Shown here: piece by piece, positions 1 to 8,772 of the stretch
Position numbering within the stretch: the stretch's first letter is position 1
Layout: each line of letters begins with the position of its first letter
Source: Collimonas sp. OK242
GTDB lineage: Bacteria; Pseudomonadota; Gammaproteobacteria; Burkholderiales; Burkholderiaceae_D
DNA length: 64,000 nucleotides
NCBI RefSeq assembly: GCF_900107095.1
Contig: NZ_FNOR01000015.1
Location: forward strand, 62,001-126,000
Direction of reading: 5' to 3'
Program-made: the position numbers and the translations under genes
The notes under the pieces: generated by a model
Databases searched by the model: none
What the model saw: only the letters and a program-made list of their open reading frames with translations
Told to the model about the DNA's origin: nothing

Positions 1-2
1 CC

Positions 3-1154
3 TTCGGTCAACGCCGGGTGTTCAACCTGACTGGCTTGAGCGGCCTGGACCAAGCCGGGTTCGATGCTTTACAACCGGTGCAATGGCCTGTCGTCGCCAC
101 GCCGTCTGGAGAAAAACAGGGCACGGCGCGGCTGTTTGCCGATGGCCGCTTTGCCCATGCCGACGGCAAGGCGCGCTTTATCGCCACTACGCCGCGGGCG
201 CCGCAGCACGCCCCCGACAGCGAATATCCGCTGAGTCTCAATACCGGCCGCGTGCGCGACCAGTGGCACACCATGACGCGCACCGGCAAGTCGCCCAAGC
301 TGGCCGATCACGTGCCGGAATCCTTCGTCGACATGCATCCGCAAGACGCCCTGCTGTATGGCGTGCGCGCTGGCATGCTGGCGCGCGTGTCGACCCGCTG
401 GGGGGCGATGGTGGCCCGGGTGCAGCATGGCGGCGGCATCGCCCGCGGCAGTATTTTTGTACCGATTCATTGGAATGGGCAGTCGGCCTCGGATGCGCGG
501 GTGGGGGCCTTGGTCAATCCGGTAGTCGATCCGGTTTCGGGCGAGCCGGAGTTCAAGCACACGCCGGTGCGGGTCGAAGAATTCCGGGTGTCCTGGTATG
601 GCTTTGTGCTGAGCCGCAGCCAGCCGGCGTTGGACGAAGTCACGCATTGGACGCGGATCCAGGGCCGGCGCTTTAATCGCTATGAACTGGCGGGCCGCAG
701 TCCGATCGCCGATCATGGCGCCTGGGCCGCCAAACTGCTGGGGGTAGACGCTGCCGACGCCGACTGGCTGGAATATGAGGATGCCAGCGCCGGCATCTAT
801 CGCGCCGTGCATGTGGTCGATGACCGTATCGACGCTTGCGTGTTCCTGTCGCCGCGTCCTGATTTGCCTTCGCGTGCCTGGCTGGCGAGCTTGTTCATCA
901 AGGAACAGCTGGAAGATGCCGACCGGGTCGGCCTGTTGATCGGCCAGCCGATTGAAAAGGGCGCCGACACCGGAGCCACGGTGTGTTCCTGTTTTTCGGT
1001 CGGTCGCAATACCATCTGCGATGCGGTGCGCAAGCAAGGCATGACGACCGTGGCTCAGGTGACTAGCTGTTTGAAGGCTGGCGGAAATTGCGGATCATGC
1101 GTTCCCGAGATTAAAAAATTATTGTCGGAAATTTTGCTGGAAGAAACCGCATGA
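3..1154 (+). CDS. nasA: Assimilatory nitrate reductase catalytic subunit, C-terminal part (5' end outside window)
   Basis: This is the 3' end of a large molybdoenzyme; the frame is open to the window edge, so the GTG at 18 is probably an internal valine. The first ~190 residues look like the C-terminal molybdopterin-dinucleotide-binding barrel, with a typical LNTGRVRDQWHTMTRTGKSP segment. The last ~60 residues form a BFD-like [2Fe-2S] domain with a C-x-C pair, a later Cys and a C-x2-C pair (CSCFSVG ... SCLKAGGNCGSC). This two-part C-terminus is typical of bacterial NasA, which reduces nitrate to nitrite in the cytoplasm for nitrogen assimilation. Upstream nitrite reductase and transporter genes would be expected outside the window. 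The identification of the family is firm; the substrate is inferred from the architecture. Confidence 0.88.
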   Translation, partial: FGQRRVFNLTGLSGLDQAGFDALQPVQWPVVATPSGEKQGTARLFADGRFAHADGKARFIATTPRAPQHAPDSEYPLSLNTGRVRDQWHTMTRTGKSPKLADHVPESFVDMHPQDALLYGVRAGMLARVSTRWGAMVARVQHGGGIARGSIFVPIHWNGQSASDARVGALVNPVVDPVSGEPEFKHTPVRVEEFRVSWYGFVLSRSQPALDEVTHWTRIQGRRFNRYELAGRSPIADHGAWAAKLLGVDAADADWLEYEDASAGIYRAVHVVDDRIDACVFLSPRPDLPSRAWLASLFIKEQLEDADRVGLLIGQPIEKGADTGATVCSCFSVGRNTICDAVRKQGMTTVAQVTSCLKAGGNCGSCVPEIKKLLSEILLEETA

Positions 1155-1183
1155 GTTGTCGATAGGCGGTGGTTGCAGCTGAT

Positions 1184-1660
1184 TCAGTCATGGCCGCGTT
1201 CCTGCATCAATTTTCCAAGCACGATGCCGAGCGCGAGATCGTCGATGTGGCCAAAATGATGCAAGCGCAGGCAGCCTTTCCGATCCAGCAATATCAGGCT
1301 TGGCGTTCCTCGCATCTGGTAGGCCCGCATCGTCAGCGGTATTCCGTCTTGTCCGTCCGGCGCATCAATGCCGATCGGGAAAGTCAGGCGATTTTCCCGG
1401 ATGAAAACCGCCAGCGCTTCGGCCGTCATCACCGCGTGATTTTCAAATACCGTGTGCAAGCCGATGACGGCGACATCAGCCGGATCGACTTGTTGAAAAA
1501 TACGCTGTGCCTGCGGCAGGGCTAGCTGGACGCAAGCAGGGCACAGCATCTGAAACGCATGCAGCAGGATGACCTTGCCTTTCAGGTGGGCCAGGTCGAG
1601 CGGCGCTGCGCGATTGAACCAGCGGGTGATTTTCCATGCAGGGGCGAGCTGTGCAGCCAT
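1184..1660 (-). CDS. Thioredoxin-like/TlpA-type redoxin
   Basis: A 158-residue cytoplasmic redoxin with no signal peptide. A C-P-A-C active site sits near residues 40-43 after a beta strand (VILLHAFQMLCPAC), and the cis-Pro loop is GTPSLILLD. This matches the TlpA/AhpC-TSA fold used for thiol-disulfide exchange or peroxide reduction. The start has a good ribosome site (AAGGAAA). The gene lies 75 bases downstream of a second small thioredoxin-fold gene on the same strand, so the two are probably co-transcribed. Its tail converges on the nasA end. The family call is confident; its partner protein cannot be told from sequence. Confidence 0.8.
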   Translation of the reverse strand: MAAQLAPAWKITRWFNRAAPLDLAHLKGKVILLHAFQMLCPACVQLALPQAQRIFQQVDPADVAVIGLHTVFENHAVMTAEALAVFIRENRLTFPIGIDAPDGQDGIPLTMRAYQMRGTPSLILLDRKGCLRLHHFGHIDDLALGIVLGKLMQERGHD

Positions 1661-1735
1661 GATGTTTTCCTTATGCCGATCGCAGACGGGACAGTAACCG
1701 GCATCCCGCAGGACGCCGGTTCGCCGCCTATTTAT

Positions 1736-1975
1736 TTATCCCTTCACATCGGCCATCGAGGCACCGTAATTGACATGGAATACGGCCGCCCCCAGCACCA
1801 GCGCCGGCACCGACTTCACGCCGAATCGTTCGGCTTCGGCGATGCGATCCGCTTGCTCGCCAAAATGGACTATTTCGACGTCGAACTGGAGCGGGTCGAG
1901 TGCGGTCGTCAATTGATGTTCGGCTTCGACACAGACAGGGCAGCCGGCATGGTAAAAAATCGCTTTAGTTTTCAT
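1736..1975 (-). CDS. Small thioredoxin/glutaredoxin-fold protein
   Basis: A 79-residue protein with the C-P-V-C motif at residues 12-15 (FYHAGCPVC) and a GVKSVPALVL cis-Pro segment, so essentially a minimal thioredoxin fold. The start at 1975 is chosen over upstream in-frame codons because GGAG stands 8 bases before it and the extra N-terminal residues of a longer form do not resemble the fold. It precedes the TlpA-like gene on the same strand. A TAGGACTCCTA inverted repeat lies about 190 bases upstream and may place it under the neighbouring MarR regulator (inference). Confidence 0.78.
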   Translation of the reverse strand: MKTKAIFYHAGCPVCVEAEHQLTTALDPLQFDVEIVHFGEQADRIAEAERFGVKSVPALVLGAAVFHVNYGASMADVKG

Positions 1976-2158
1976 ATGCAAATACTCCAAAGTTGCAGCT
2001 ATTGAACAGCTAAGGGTTAGGGGCTGCGAGGCGTCCCTCTTTTCACAAGCCCCCGCTTTTATTCGGCTTTGTCCGGGTCGCACGAAGCGCCGGACGCCAC
2101 ACTGAATTCATTTCTGCACATCGGCAATACGCCATGCATCGGCCTTGCTTATAAAATA

Positions 2159-2170
2159 TAGGACTCCTAA
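2159..2170. promoter_or_regulatory. Candidate MarR operator (TAGGACTCCTA)
   Basis: A perfect odd-length inverted repeat, TAGGA-C-TCCTA, lies just downstream of the marR-like gene and upstream of the thioredoxin-fold gene. Its GGACTCCTAA half closely matches GGATTCCTAA in the palindrome upstream of the marR-like gene, which suggests that one regulator binds both. Confidence 0.4.
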
Positions 2171-2190
2171 GTAATTGGAGCAATAAAAAA

Positions 2191-2838
2191 TCAAGAGCCG
2201 ATATAGGCCGCCCAGTTGCGCTGCATGGTCGTGCTGTCGGCGGCATCATGCTCGGCGCAGTCTAGCCGCAAATGGCGGTCTCCAAACGGCGCTTTGACGA
2301 AATGGCAGTAATGCGGCAACGTCGGGTTTTTATAGCGATGCGGGTCGAAGTACTTGCAGGTCACGCACATGCGCATCGTCGCTATATCGCCGCGCTCTTG
2401 CATCGCTCGTATGAGCTTGATCAACAGACGCAACAAACTGGCTTTGTCCGCCGCATCCAGGGTGCTGGCCGCTGCCGCCAGAAAGCCGCTCCAACTGGCG
2501 ACATCGGTCGCCATCGCGGCGCCGGCCGGGGTCAGGCTGAGCGCCACTGCGCGTCCATCGTCAGCGGCCCGGGCTTTTTCCACCAGGCCTTTGCTGACCA
2601 ATGTGCTGACCGCATCGCTAGTTGTCGCCGCGCTGATCGCTAACTGCTCGGCGATCAAGGACAGCCGCAATGCGCTGCCGCGCGCGCCCAGCAGGGCCAG
2701 GATATCAGCCTGCGTCGGCGTCACGCCTTGGGCGACAGAGCGTTCCCAGGCCTTGCCGCGCATGGCCGTGCCGATGCGCGCAAAGCCAATGGCGATGCGG
2801 CTTTCAATCGGTACGCTGATATCGTCAAAAGGGGACAT
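2191..2838 (-). CDS. MarR-family regulator with C-terminal cysteine/histidine-rich extension
   Basis: A 215-residue protein. Residues ~15-145 form a MarR winged helix: a recognition region LIAEQLAISAATTSDAVSTL and a wing with DDGRAVALSLTPAG. The unusual part is the last ~65 residues, with C-V-T-C-K-Y-F, H-Y-C-H and L-D-C-A-E-H, a spacing that suggests a bound metal or a redox switch. ATG at 2838 is the first ATG; no strong ribosome site was seen. It follows the MFS gene by 111 bases on the same strand and precedes two thioredoxin-fold genes, so a redox or electrophile-response role is plausible. The ligand is unknown. Confidence 0.85.
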   Translation of the reverse strand: MSPFDDISVPIESRIAIGFARIGTAMRGKAWERSVAQGVTPTQADILALLGARGSALRLSLIAEQLAISAATTSDAVSTLVSKGLVEKARAADDGRAVALSLTPAGAAMATDVASWSGFLAAAASTLDAADKASLLRLLIKLIRAMQERGDIATMRMCVTCKYFDPHRYKNPTLPHYCHFVKAPFGDRHLRLDCAEHDAADSTTMQRNWAAYIGS

Positions 2839-2882
2839 GTTCAACTATCGTCTGGGTCGGTCCGGGACAAACCGGGATGAAA

Positions 2883-2903
2883 ATTTAGTTCGGATTCCTA
2901 AAT
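2883..2903. promoter_or_regulatory. Candidate operator upstream of the marR-like gene
   Basis: An inverted repeat, ATTTAG-9 nt-CTAAAT, lies about 45 bases upstream of the MarR start. It contains GGATTCCTAA, shared with the repeat at 2159-2170 apart from one base. The position fits autoregulation by a MarR dimer. Confidence 0.45.
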
Positions 2904-2949
2904 ATACGCAAGCGCGCCATGCTTGTCAATCGGGACAATCAAACTAGCC

Positions 2950-4143
2950 CTAATTCGTTTTTCCGCTTGTTTTTCTGTGTTCCGCAAGCCACCAGACCAG
3001 CAGGCCGGCCGCACTTAATCCGGCGCCTGTCATCGACACGCCAAACCAGCCGGCGTAGCCGTACATCGAGGTCGACAGCACCGATCCGCAAGCGCCGCCG
3101 ATGAAGTAGCAAGTCATGTAGCCGGCAGTCAGGCGGTTCCGGGATTCCGGGTGCAGATGATTGATGACGCTGAGATTGGTGACGTGTATCGCCTGCACCA
3201 TCAGATCCAGCAGCAGGATGCCGATGATCAGGCCCGGCAACGAGCTCTTGGCAAACACCAGCGGCAGCCACGACAGCAACAGCAGGCCCAGGCCGACGGT
3301 GGTGGAACGCCCGGCATGGCCGCGGTCCGCCAGCCGCCCGGCATGCGAAGCAGCCAGGGCGCCGGCGGCGCCGACCAGGCCGAACAAGCCGATGGTGCCG
3401 TCCGAATAATTGAAAGGCGCAGCCGCCAGCAGGAATGAGATCGAAGTCCAGAGCACGCTGAATACGGCGAAGATGATCCCTCCCAGCAAGGCGCGGGTGC
3501 GCAAAACCGGTTCTTCCACGAACAAGGTCAGGATCGATGCCAGCAAGCGCGGATAGTTGAGATGCTGCGTCTGATGATGGCGCGGCAAAGCCCGCCCCAG
3601 CACAAGCGCCGTGACGATCATCAATGCGGCGCCGAACCAGTACACGGTCTGCCAGCCGCCCAGCGCCGACAAATAGCCGGCAACGGTACGCGCCAGCAAG
3701 ATGCCCAGCAGCAGGCCGGTCATCACGTGGCCAACCACCTTGCCGCGCTCCTGCGGCGCCGCCAGCGTCGCGGCAAACGGCACCAGCACTTGCGATACCA
3801 CCGAAAACAAACCGGTCAGCGCAGTCCCTATCAAAACGAACACCATGCTTTGCGCGGTAGCAGTGATCAGCAGTCCGCAGGCGGACAGCAAGGTCATCAC
3901 GACGATCAGCCGCTTGCGTTCGACCATGTCTGCCAGCGGCACCAGAAGCATCAGGCCAAAGGCATAACCCAGCTGGGCAACGGTAACGATCAGGCCGGCG
4001 CTGCCGTTGGAGATGCCGAAACGCGCGGCGATGGTATGCAGCAGGGGTTGCGCGTAATAATTGCTGGCCACCGCGACGCCGGTGGCGATGGACATCATGA
4101 TCACCAGGCCGGGGCTGAGTCTGGTGGATTGCGGTTCTGCCAT
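2950..4143 (-). CDS. MFS transporter (YnfM/AraJ-like drug or sugar efflux type)
   Basis: A 397-residue integral membrane protein with about 12 hydrophobic helices. An early NYYAQPLL motif is typical of YnfM-type MFS proteins, and the loop 2-3 motif is GLMLLVPLADMVERKRL. It probably exports a small organic compound across the inner membrane. It is the first gene of a leftward set (MFS, then MarR, then thioredoxin-like genes), which fits an efflux pump controlled by a neighbouring MarR repressor. The start at 4143 has AAAGGCG upstream. Its substrate cannot be read from sequence. Confidence 0.85.
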   Translation of the reverse strand: MAEPQSTRLSPGLVIMMSIATGVAVASNYYAQPLLHTIAARFGISNGSAGLIVTVAQLGYAFGLMLLVPLADMVERKRLIVVMTLLSACGLLITATAQSMVFVLIGTALTGLFSVVSQVLVPFAATLAAPQERGKVVGHVMTGLLLGILLARTVAGYLSALGGWQTVYWFGAALMIVTALVLGRALPRHHQTQHLNYPRLLASILTLFVEEPVLRTRALLGGIIFAVFSVLWTSISFLLAAAPFNYSDGTIGLFGLVGAAGALAASHAGRLADRGHAGRSTTVGLGLLLLSWLPLVFAKSSLPGLIIGILLLDLMVQAIHVTNLSVINHLHPESRNRLTAGYMTCYFIGGACGSVLSTSMYGYAGWFGVSMTGAGLSAAGLLVWWLAEHRKTSGKTN

Positions 4144-4286
4144 GTTGAAGCGCCTTTAAAAATTCAAGCCGACACTTTATCCCTTATCTCAATGCGGCGC
4201 TTTGCCGGTCTTAAAATGGAAAAAAGACCGCCGGCAGGATTTGCATTTTATGGTTACCATTCCAACTCCGACCAAGGAGTCTTGCC

Positions 4287-4766
4287 ATGAGCCAAACTAG
4301 CGAAGCCCGTCCGCCGTTCCCGCCCTTCACCCGGGAGACTGCGATACAGAAAGTCAGGATGGCGGAAGACGGCTGGAACACGCGCGATCCGCAACGCGTG
4401 TCGCTGGCTTACACGGTCGACACCATCTGGCGCAATCGTTCCGAGTTTCCGCAAGGGCGCGAGCAGATCGTGCAGTTCCTGGCACGCAAGTGGGAACGCG
4501 AACTGGAGTACCGGCTGATCAAGGAGTTATGGGCCTTCGACGGCAACCGGATCGCCGTGCGTTTCGCCTACGAGTGCCGCGATGCCGCCGGCAACTGGTT
4601 TCGGTCTTACGGCAACGAGAATTGGGAGTTCGCTGAAAACGGTTTGATGCACAGGCGCTACGCCAGCATCAACGATTTGCCGATCAAGGAATCGGAGCGT
4701 AAATATCACTGGCCTCTGGGACGGCGTCCGGACGATCATCCGGGATTGAGCGATCTGGGCTTGTAA
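4287..4766 (+). CDS. NTF2-like protein, DUF1348 family
   Basis: A 159-residue soluble protein that fits the DUF1348 group of SnoaL/NTF2-like folds over its whole length, with [22 protein letters not shown] near the start and [11 protein letters not shown] and [12 protein letters not shown] later. The start has a strong AAGGAG site. It is divergent from the MFS gene across 143 bases and may share its promoter region. The biochemical role of the family is not established; no catalytic residue is proposed here. Confidence 0.8.
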   Translation: MSQTSEARPPFPPFTRETAIQKVRMAEDGWNTRDPQRVSLAYTVDTIWRNRSEFPQGREQIVQFLARKWERELEYRLIKELWAFDGNRIAVRFAYECRDAAGNWFRSYGNENWEFAENGLMHRRYASINDLPIKESERKYHWPLGRRPDDHPGLSDLGL

Positions 4767-4867
4767 GCTCGACTGTCTGAGCTTACGAGCTGCCTGTAGC
4801 AAGGGCGCATTAAAGATTTGCATACGGCGATACAATAGCGTTCTCTTCTTTAGCCAGGATGCTAGCC

Positions 4868-6916
4868 ATGACAGATGCTCAAGCCGTCAACCCGCTGTTG
4901 CAAGACTGGAATACCCCTTACGGACTGCCGCCGTTCGATCAGGTAAGGGCTGAGCATTTCGTACCCGCATTTGAAATTGCGCTGCCCGCGCACCTGGCTG
5001 AAATCGATGCGATCGCCGGCCAGGCCGCGGCGCCCAATTTTGCCAATACGCTGGCCGCTTTCGACGCCGCGGGTCGCTTGAACAGCCGCATCAGCCTGCT
5101 GTTCGAGAACCTGACCGCAAGCGAAACCTCGCCGGCGCTGCAAGCTGTCGAGGTCGAACTGGCGCCGCGGCTGGCGGCGCACAAGAATGCGATCTACCTG
5201 CATGCCGGCTTGTTTGCGCGGATCGCCGCGCTGCATGCAAAACGCACCGAGCTGGACTTGGATCCGGAACAATTGCGTTTGCTGGAACGCATCCACCTGG
5301 ATTTCGTGCGCGCCGGCGCCAACCTGCCGCAGCAATCGCGGGCGCGCTATAGCGCCTTGACCGAAAGATTGGCTGCCTTGAGCACCGAGTTCACGCAAAA
5401 CGTGCTGGCCGACGAATCCAGTTTTGCCCTGGTGCTGGAAGACGAAGCCGCGCTGGCCGGCTTGCCCGATTTTCTGCGTGCCTCTGCCAAATCTGCCGCG
5501 CAGCAGCGCGGTTTGCCGGAACACAGCTATGTGATTACCTTGTCGCCATCGTTAGCCGAACCTTTCCTGACGTTCTCCGATCGGCGCGATCTGCGGCAAG
5601 CGGTGTGGCAGGGCAGGGTAGTGCGCGGCGCCCATGCCGGCGCTCATGACAATCGCCCGGTCGCCGCAGAAATCATGGCTCTGCGCCAGGAACAGGCGCA
5701 GTTGCATGGTTATCCGACGTACGCTGACTATCAGCTGATCGACCGCATGGCCGGCACGCCGGAGGCGGTGTCGGCCCTGCTCGGCAAGGTGTGGGAACCG
5801 GCCAAGGCCAAAGCTGCCGACGACCGCGCCGCGCTGACCGACATGGCGCGCAGCCTGGGCCAGCCGACGCCGATCGCAGCCTGGGACTGGCGTTATCTGG
5901 CTGAGAAAGTCCGGCAGGCGCGCTACGATCTCGACGATGCCGAGTTGAAGCCCTATTTTGCGCTGGAAAACATGATAGTCGCCATGTTCGATTGCGCCCA
6001 GCGTTTGTTTGGCATCAGCTTCGTCGAGCAGCGCGGCGCCGCGCTGCATCATGCCGATGCGCGGCTGTGGGAAGTACGCAATCGCGACAATGCGCTGATA
6101 GGCTTGTTCATCGGCGACAACTACGCCCGCGCCAGCAAGCGCAGCGGCGCCTGGATGCATATCTTCCGCAGCCAGTCCGGCCACAACGGCGGCACGCTGC
6201 CGGTGGTCATCAACAACAATAATTTCGCCAAGGCCGAAACGACATTGCTGAGTTTCGACGACGTCCGCACCCTGTTCCATGAGTTCGGCCACGGCTTGCA
6301 CGGCTTGCTGTCGCAGGTGAAATACGAGCGTCTGGCCGGCACCCAGGTATTGCAGGATTACGTTGAATTGCCTTCGCAGATTTTCGAGAACTGGGCCGAA
6401 GAAGAAGTCGTGTTGCAGCGCCATGCCCGTCATTACCAGAGCGGCGAGGCGATGCCGCCAGCGTTGCTGGAAAAATTGAAACGCGCGCGCCAGTTCGACC
6501 AGGCCTGGGCCACCATCATGTATGCCGGTCCGGCCTTGATCGACATGGCCTTGCACTCGCTGCCGAACGGCAGCAAAGTCGATATCGCCGCCTTCGAAGC
6601 GCAGCAATGCCAGCTGCTGGGCGTGCCGCAGGACATCGGCCAGCGTCATCATCTGTCTCATTTCCAGCATTTGTTCAGCGGCGCAGATTATGCGGCCGGC
6701 TACTACGTATATATGTGGGCTGAAGTGCTGGACGCCGACGCCTACGATGCCTTCATCGAAGCCGGCGACCCGTTCGAGCAAAAGATTGCCGAACGCTTGC
6801 GGCGCTACATCTACAGCTCCGGCAACAAACAAGATCCGGCCCAGGCGTTCCGCGCCTTTCGCGGCCGCGATCCGAAGGTGGAGCCGATGCTGGCTAAACG
6901 CGGTTTGATTGCATAA
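4868..6916 (+). CDS. prlC: Oligopeptidase A (M3 zinc metallopeptidase)
   Basis: A 682-residue cytoplasmic M3 peptidase that degrades short peptides, including cleaved signal peptides. The zinc motif H-E-F-G-H is at residues 471-475 and is followed by the usual GLHGLLS segment and, ~25 residues on, the acidic third-ligand region (ELPSQIFENW). Length and domain layout match PrlC/OpdA. ATG at 4868 is preferred over the one at 4859 because AGGA (4855-4858) is 9 bases before it but directly abuts the earlier ATG. It is monocistronic and is followed by a strong hairpin at 6941-6964. Confidence 0.95.
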   Translation: MTDAQAVNPLLQDWNTPYGLPPFDQVRAEHFVPAFEIALPAHLAEIDAIAGQAAAPNFANTLAAFDAAGRLNSRISLLFENLTASETSPALQAVEVELAPRLAAHKNAIYLHAGLFARIAALHAKRTELDLDPEQLRLLERIHLDFVRAGANLPQQSRARYSALTERLAALSTEFTQNVLADESSFALVLEDEAALAGLPDFLRASAKSAAQQRGLPEHSYVITLSPSLAEPFLTFSDRRDLRQAVWQGRVVRGAHAGAHDNRPVAAEIMALRQEQAQLHGYPTYADYQLIDRMAGTPEAVSALLGKVWEPAKAKAADDRAALTDMARSLGQPTPIAAWDWRYLAEKVRQARYDLDDAELKPYFALENMIVAMFDCAQRLFGISFVEQRGAALHHADARLWEVRNRDNALIGLFIGDNYARASKRSGAWMHIFRSQSGHNGGTLPVVINNNNFAKAETTLLSFDDVRTLFHEFGHGLHGLLSQVKYERLAGTQVLQDYVELPSQIFENWAEEEVVLQRHARHYQSGEAMPPALLEKLKRARQFDQAWATIMYAGPALIDMALHSLPNGSKVDIAAFEAQQCQLLGVPQDIGQRHHLSHFQHLFSGADYAAGYYVYMWAEVLDADAYDAFIEAGDPFEQKIAERLRRYIYSSGNKQDPAQAFRAFRGRDPKVEPMLAKRGLIA

Positions 6917-6940
6917 GCAACAGTCGGAGAGGAAGGAAGT

Positions 6941-6964
6941 AGGGTGGGCACAGGCGCCCACCCT
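6941..6964 (+). terminator. GC-rich hairpin after prlC
   Basis: A 9-bp perfect stem (AGGGTGGGC / GCCCACCCT) with a 6-base loop, 24 bases after the prlC stop. Only a short T-run follows (ATTTT). The core resembles the hairpin at 19228-19250, so it may be a dispersed repeat used as a terminator. Confidence 0.5.
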
Positions 6965-7084
6965 GCTTGAATTTTACTCATGCAAACTTGAAAGTTTGTC
7001 GCTTGACGCAACCGGCCTGAATCGGGACACTCGGTAACAAGCGCTGCCTCGTCTTGTCTGGCAGCCGCATTTTTTACCACGACC

Positions 7085-7276
7085 ATGACCTCACGCCAGA
7101 AACCCGTCCTGCCGCACAAATCCAGCCAGCCCGCGCCAGCAGATCTGCTCGCCGGCATGGAAAAATCGCTAGCCGCATTCATGCAAACGCTCGCGCAAGA
7201 TGATGAAGAGACAAGCCCGCCGCATTTAATGCATCTGCATCGCTCTTGTCCCTGCTGCACCGGACGCGGTGAATGA
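7085..7276 (+). CDS. Possible small protein with a C-P-C-C tail
   Basis: A 63-residue open frame in the 368-base gap between prlC and the convergent molybdopterin oxidoreductase. The C-terminus reads HLHRSCPCCTGRGE, which could bind metal. There is no clear ribosome site before the ATG and no recognised family, and the composition is low in hydrophobics. It may be a real small gene or chance; the rest of the gap holds only the prlC hairpin. Confidence 0.3.
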   Translation: MTSRQKPVLPHKSSQPAPADLLAGMEKSLAAFMQTLAQDDEETSPPHLMHLHRSCPCCTGRGE

Positions 7277-7284
7277 GGGTTCGT

Positions 7285-8058
7285 TCATGATCCGCTAAAC
7301 CAGTTATATCCTTGATCTTCCCAATAGCCGCCTGGATTTTCGTTGGTGACGAAGATGGCGGCGATGTGCTTGGGATTCTTGAAACCCAGCTTGGTCGGGA
7401 CTCGCAGTTTCAACGGATAGCCGTATTCGGTCGGCAACGGCGACTGTCCAAAGTCCAGCGCCAGCATCGTCTGTGGATGCAGGGCGGTTGCCATGTCGAT
7501 GCTTGAATAATAGCGGTCGGCGCATTTGAAGCCGACATAGCGTGCCGTGGTATCGGCGCCGATATGGGCCAGGAAAGTACGGAACGGCACCCCGCTCCAC
7601 TGGCCGATGGCGCTCCAGCCCTCGATGCAGATATGCCGCGTGATTTGCGATTCTTGCGGCAATGCGCGCAATTGCGCCAGGTTCCAGCTGCGCTTGTCGC
7701 GCACCAGGCCGGAGACTTCCAGCTTATAGCTGTCGCCGTCGATTTCCGGCGCCGAGTCGGCGTCATAGAAAGCGTTGAACGGGAACGGCGTGGTAATCAT
7801 GCTGGCCGGATAAGTCGGCGCCAGATGATGGGGACGGAACAGCATGCCCTGCACCCGGTCGTTCCAGCGCGACATGGCCCACAGCACCTTGTCGACCGTA
7901 TCGCCATCCTGCATGTTGCAGCCCGACAGCATCGATAAAGCGCCCAGCGACAGGCCGGAACGTAGGAACAGGCGGCGCTGCAGCTGCACCAGTTCCGGTT
8001 TCAGTTCGGTGTTGCTTGGCAAGTCTTGCTTATTGTTCTCCTGCTTCTTGTCCTTCAT
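7285..8058 (-). CDS. Molybdopterin-dependent oxidoreductase, sulfite oxidase/MsrP-like fold
   Basis: A 257-residue exported protein. The N-terminus has twin arginines and a hydrophobic stretch ending in a lipobox-like L-S-G-C at Cys47, so it is probably a Tat-exported lipoprotein. The core matches the oxidoreductase molybdopterin domain, with the candidate molybdenum-ligand Cys144 in RHICIEGWSAIGQW and later GFKNPKHIAAIFVTNENPGGYW. It starts inside the stop of the cytochrome b gene (ATGA), so the pair forms a membrane redox system with the cytochrome as likely electron partner. It resembles MsrP/YedY but is not clearly orthologous; the substrate is unknown. Confidence 0.85.
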   Translation of the reverse strand: MKDKKQENNKQDLPSNTELKPELVQLQRRLFLRSGLSLGALSMLSGCNMQDGDTVDKVLWAMSRWNDRVQGMLFRPHHLAPTYPASMITTPFPFNAFYDADSAPEIDGDSYKLEVSGLVRDKRSWNLAQLRALPQESQITRHICIEGWSAIGQWSGVPFRTFLAHIGADTTARYVGFKCADRYYSSIDMATALHPQTMLALDFGQSPLPTEYGYPLKLRVPTKLGFKNPKHIAAIFVTNENPGGYWEDQGYNWFSGS

Positions 8059-8714
8059 GCTTGCGACTCCCGATGCGATTTTTGCTGTGGCGCGCGCCCC
8101 GTCACCATCGGCAGCAAGGTGCTCGGCACGATCAGCACCAGCGCCAGATGCACCGCGACAAACGCCACGATGCCGGCCATCGCAATGAAGTGCACGCGGC
8201 GCGCGACGTCGTAACCGCCGAACAGATCGACCAGGCTATCCAGCTGCACCGGCTTCCAGATCGACAAGCCGGACGCAACCACCAGCACGCCGAGCAGCAG
8301 CACGATCACATACATCAGGCGCTGCACAGTGTTGTAGATGCCGGCCTGATGCGCCAGTCTGAAAGTCAGCGCATCTTTTAAATCGCGCAGCAAGTCGCGC
8401 GCATGCAAGGGCAGGAAGTGGCGGCGGAAATGACCGCTCATAAAACCGTAGCCAAGATAGATCAGGCCGTTGATCGCCAGCAGCCACATCGCTGCCAGAT
8501 GCCAGGCGATCGCGCCGCCGAGCCAGCCGCCCAGAGTGGCCCATTTCGGAAAGGTGAAAGCGAACAGCGGCGACGCGTTATAGATCTGCCAGCCGCTCAT
8601 GACCATGCAGACGATGGCGAAGGCGTTGATCCAGTGTGCGGCGCGCACCGGCAGCGGGTGGATGATGCGCCGTCGCAGGTGCTTAGGTTCGAGAGAATTT
8701 CCAGCTGTTGTCAT
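8055..8714 (-). CDS. Cytochrome b561-type membrane subunit
   Basis: A 219-residue integral membrane protein with about four or five hydrophobic helices and histidines suited to two b haems (HPLPVRAAHWINAFAIVCMVMSG segment near the start, RRVHFIAMAGIVAFVAVHLAL near the end). It belongs to the Ni/Fe-hydrogenase / thiosulfate reductase cytochrome b group. ATG at 8714 is chosen because AAGG is 7 bases before it; an ATG at 8720 is also possible. Its stop overlaps the molybdopterin oxidoreductase start by 4 bases. It probably passes quinol electrons to or from that partner. Confidence 0.85.
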   Translation of the reverse strand: MTTAGNSLEPKHLRRRIIHPLPVRAAHWINAFAIVCMVMSGWQIYNASPLFAFTFPKWATLGGWLGGAIAWHLAAMWLLAINGLIYLGYGFMSGHFRRHFLPLHARDLLRDLKDALTFRLAHQAGIYNTVQRLMYVIVLLLGVLVVASGLSIWKPVQLDSLVDLFGGYDVARRVHFIAMAGIVAFVAVHLALVLIVPSTLLPMVTGRAPQQKSHRESQA

Positions 8715-8772
8715 GAGCATGCCTTGTAGAGAAAGTGCGCGAGCGGCCGGGCCGCTCGATGGCTTTACTGCA

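Noticed and set aside
5552-6961. A 469-codon minus-strand frame opposite prlC
   Set aside because: It lies over the zinc motif region of prlC and has no recognisable content.
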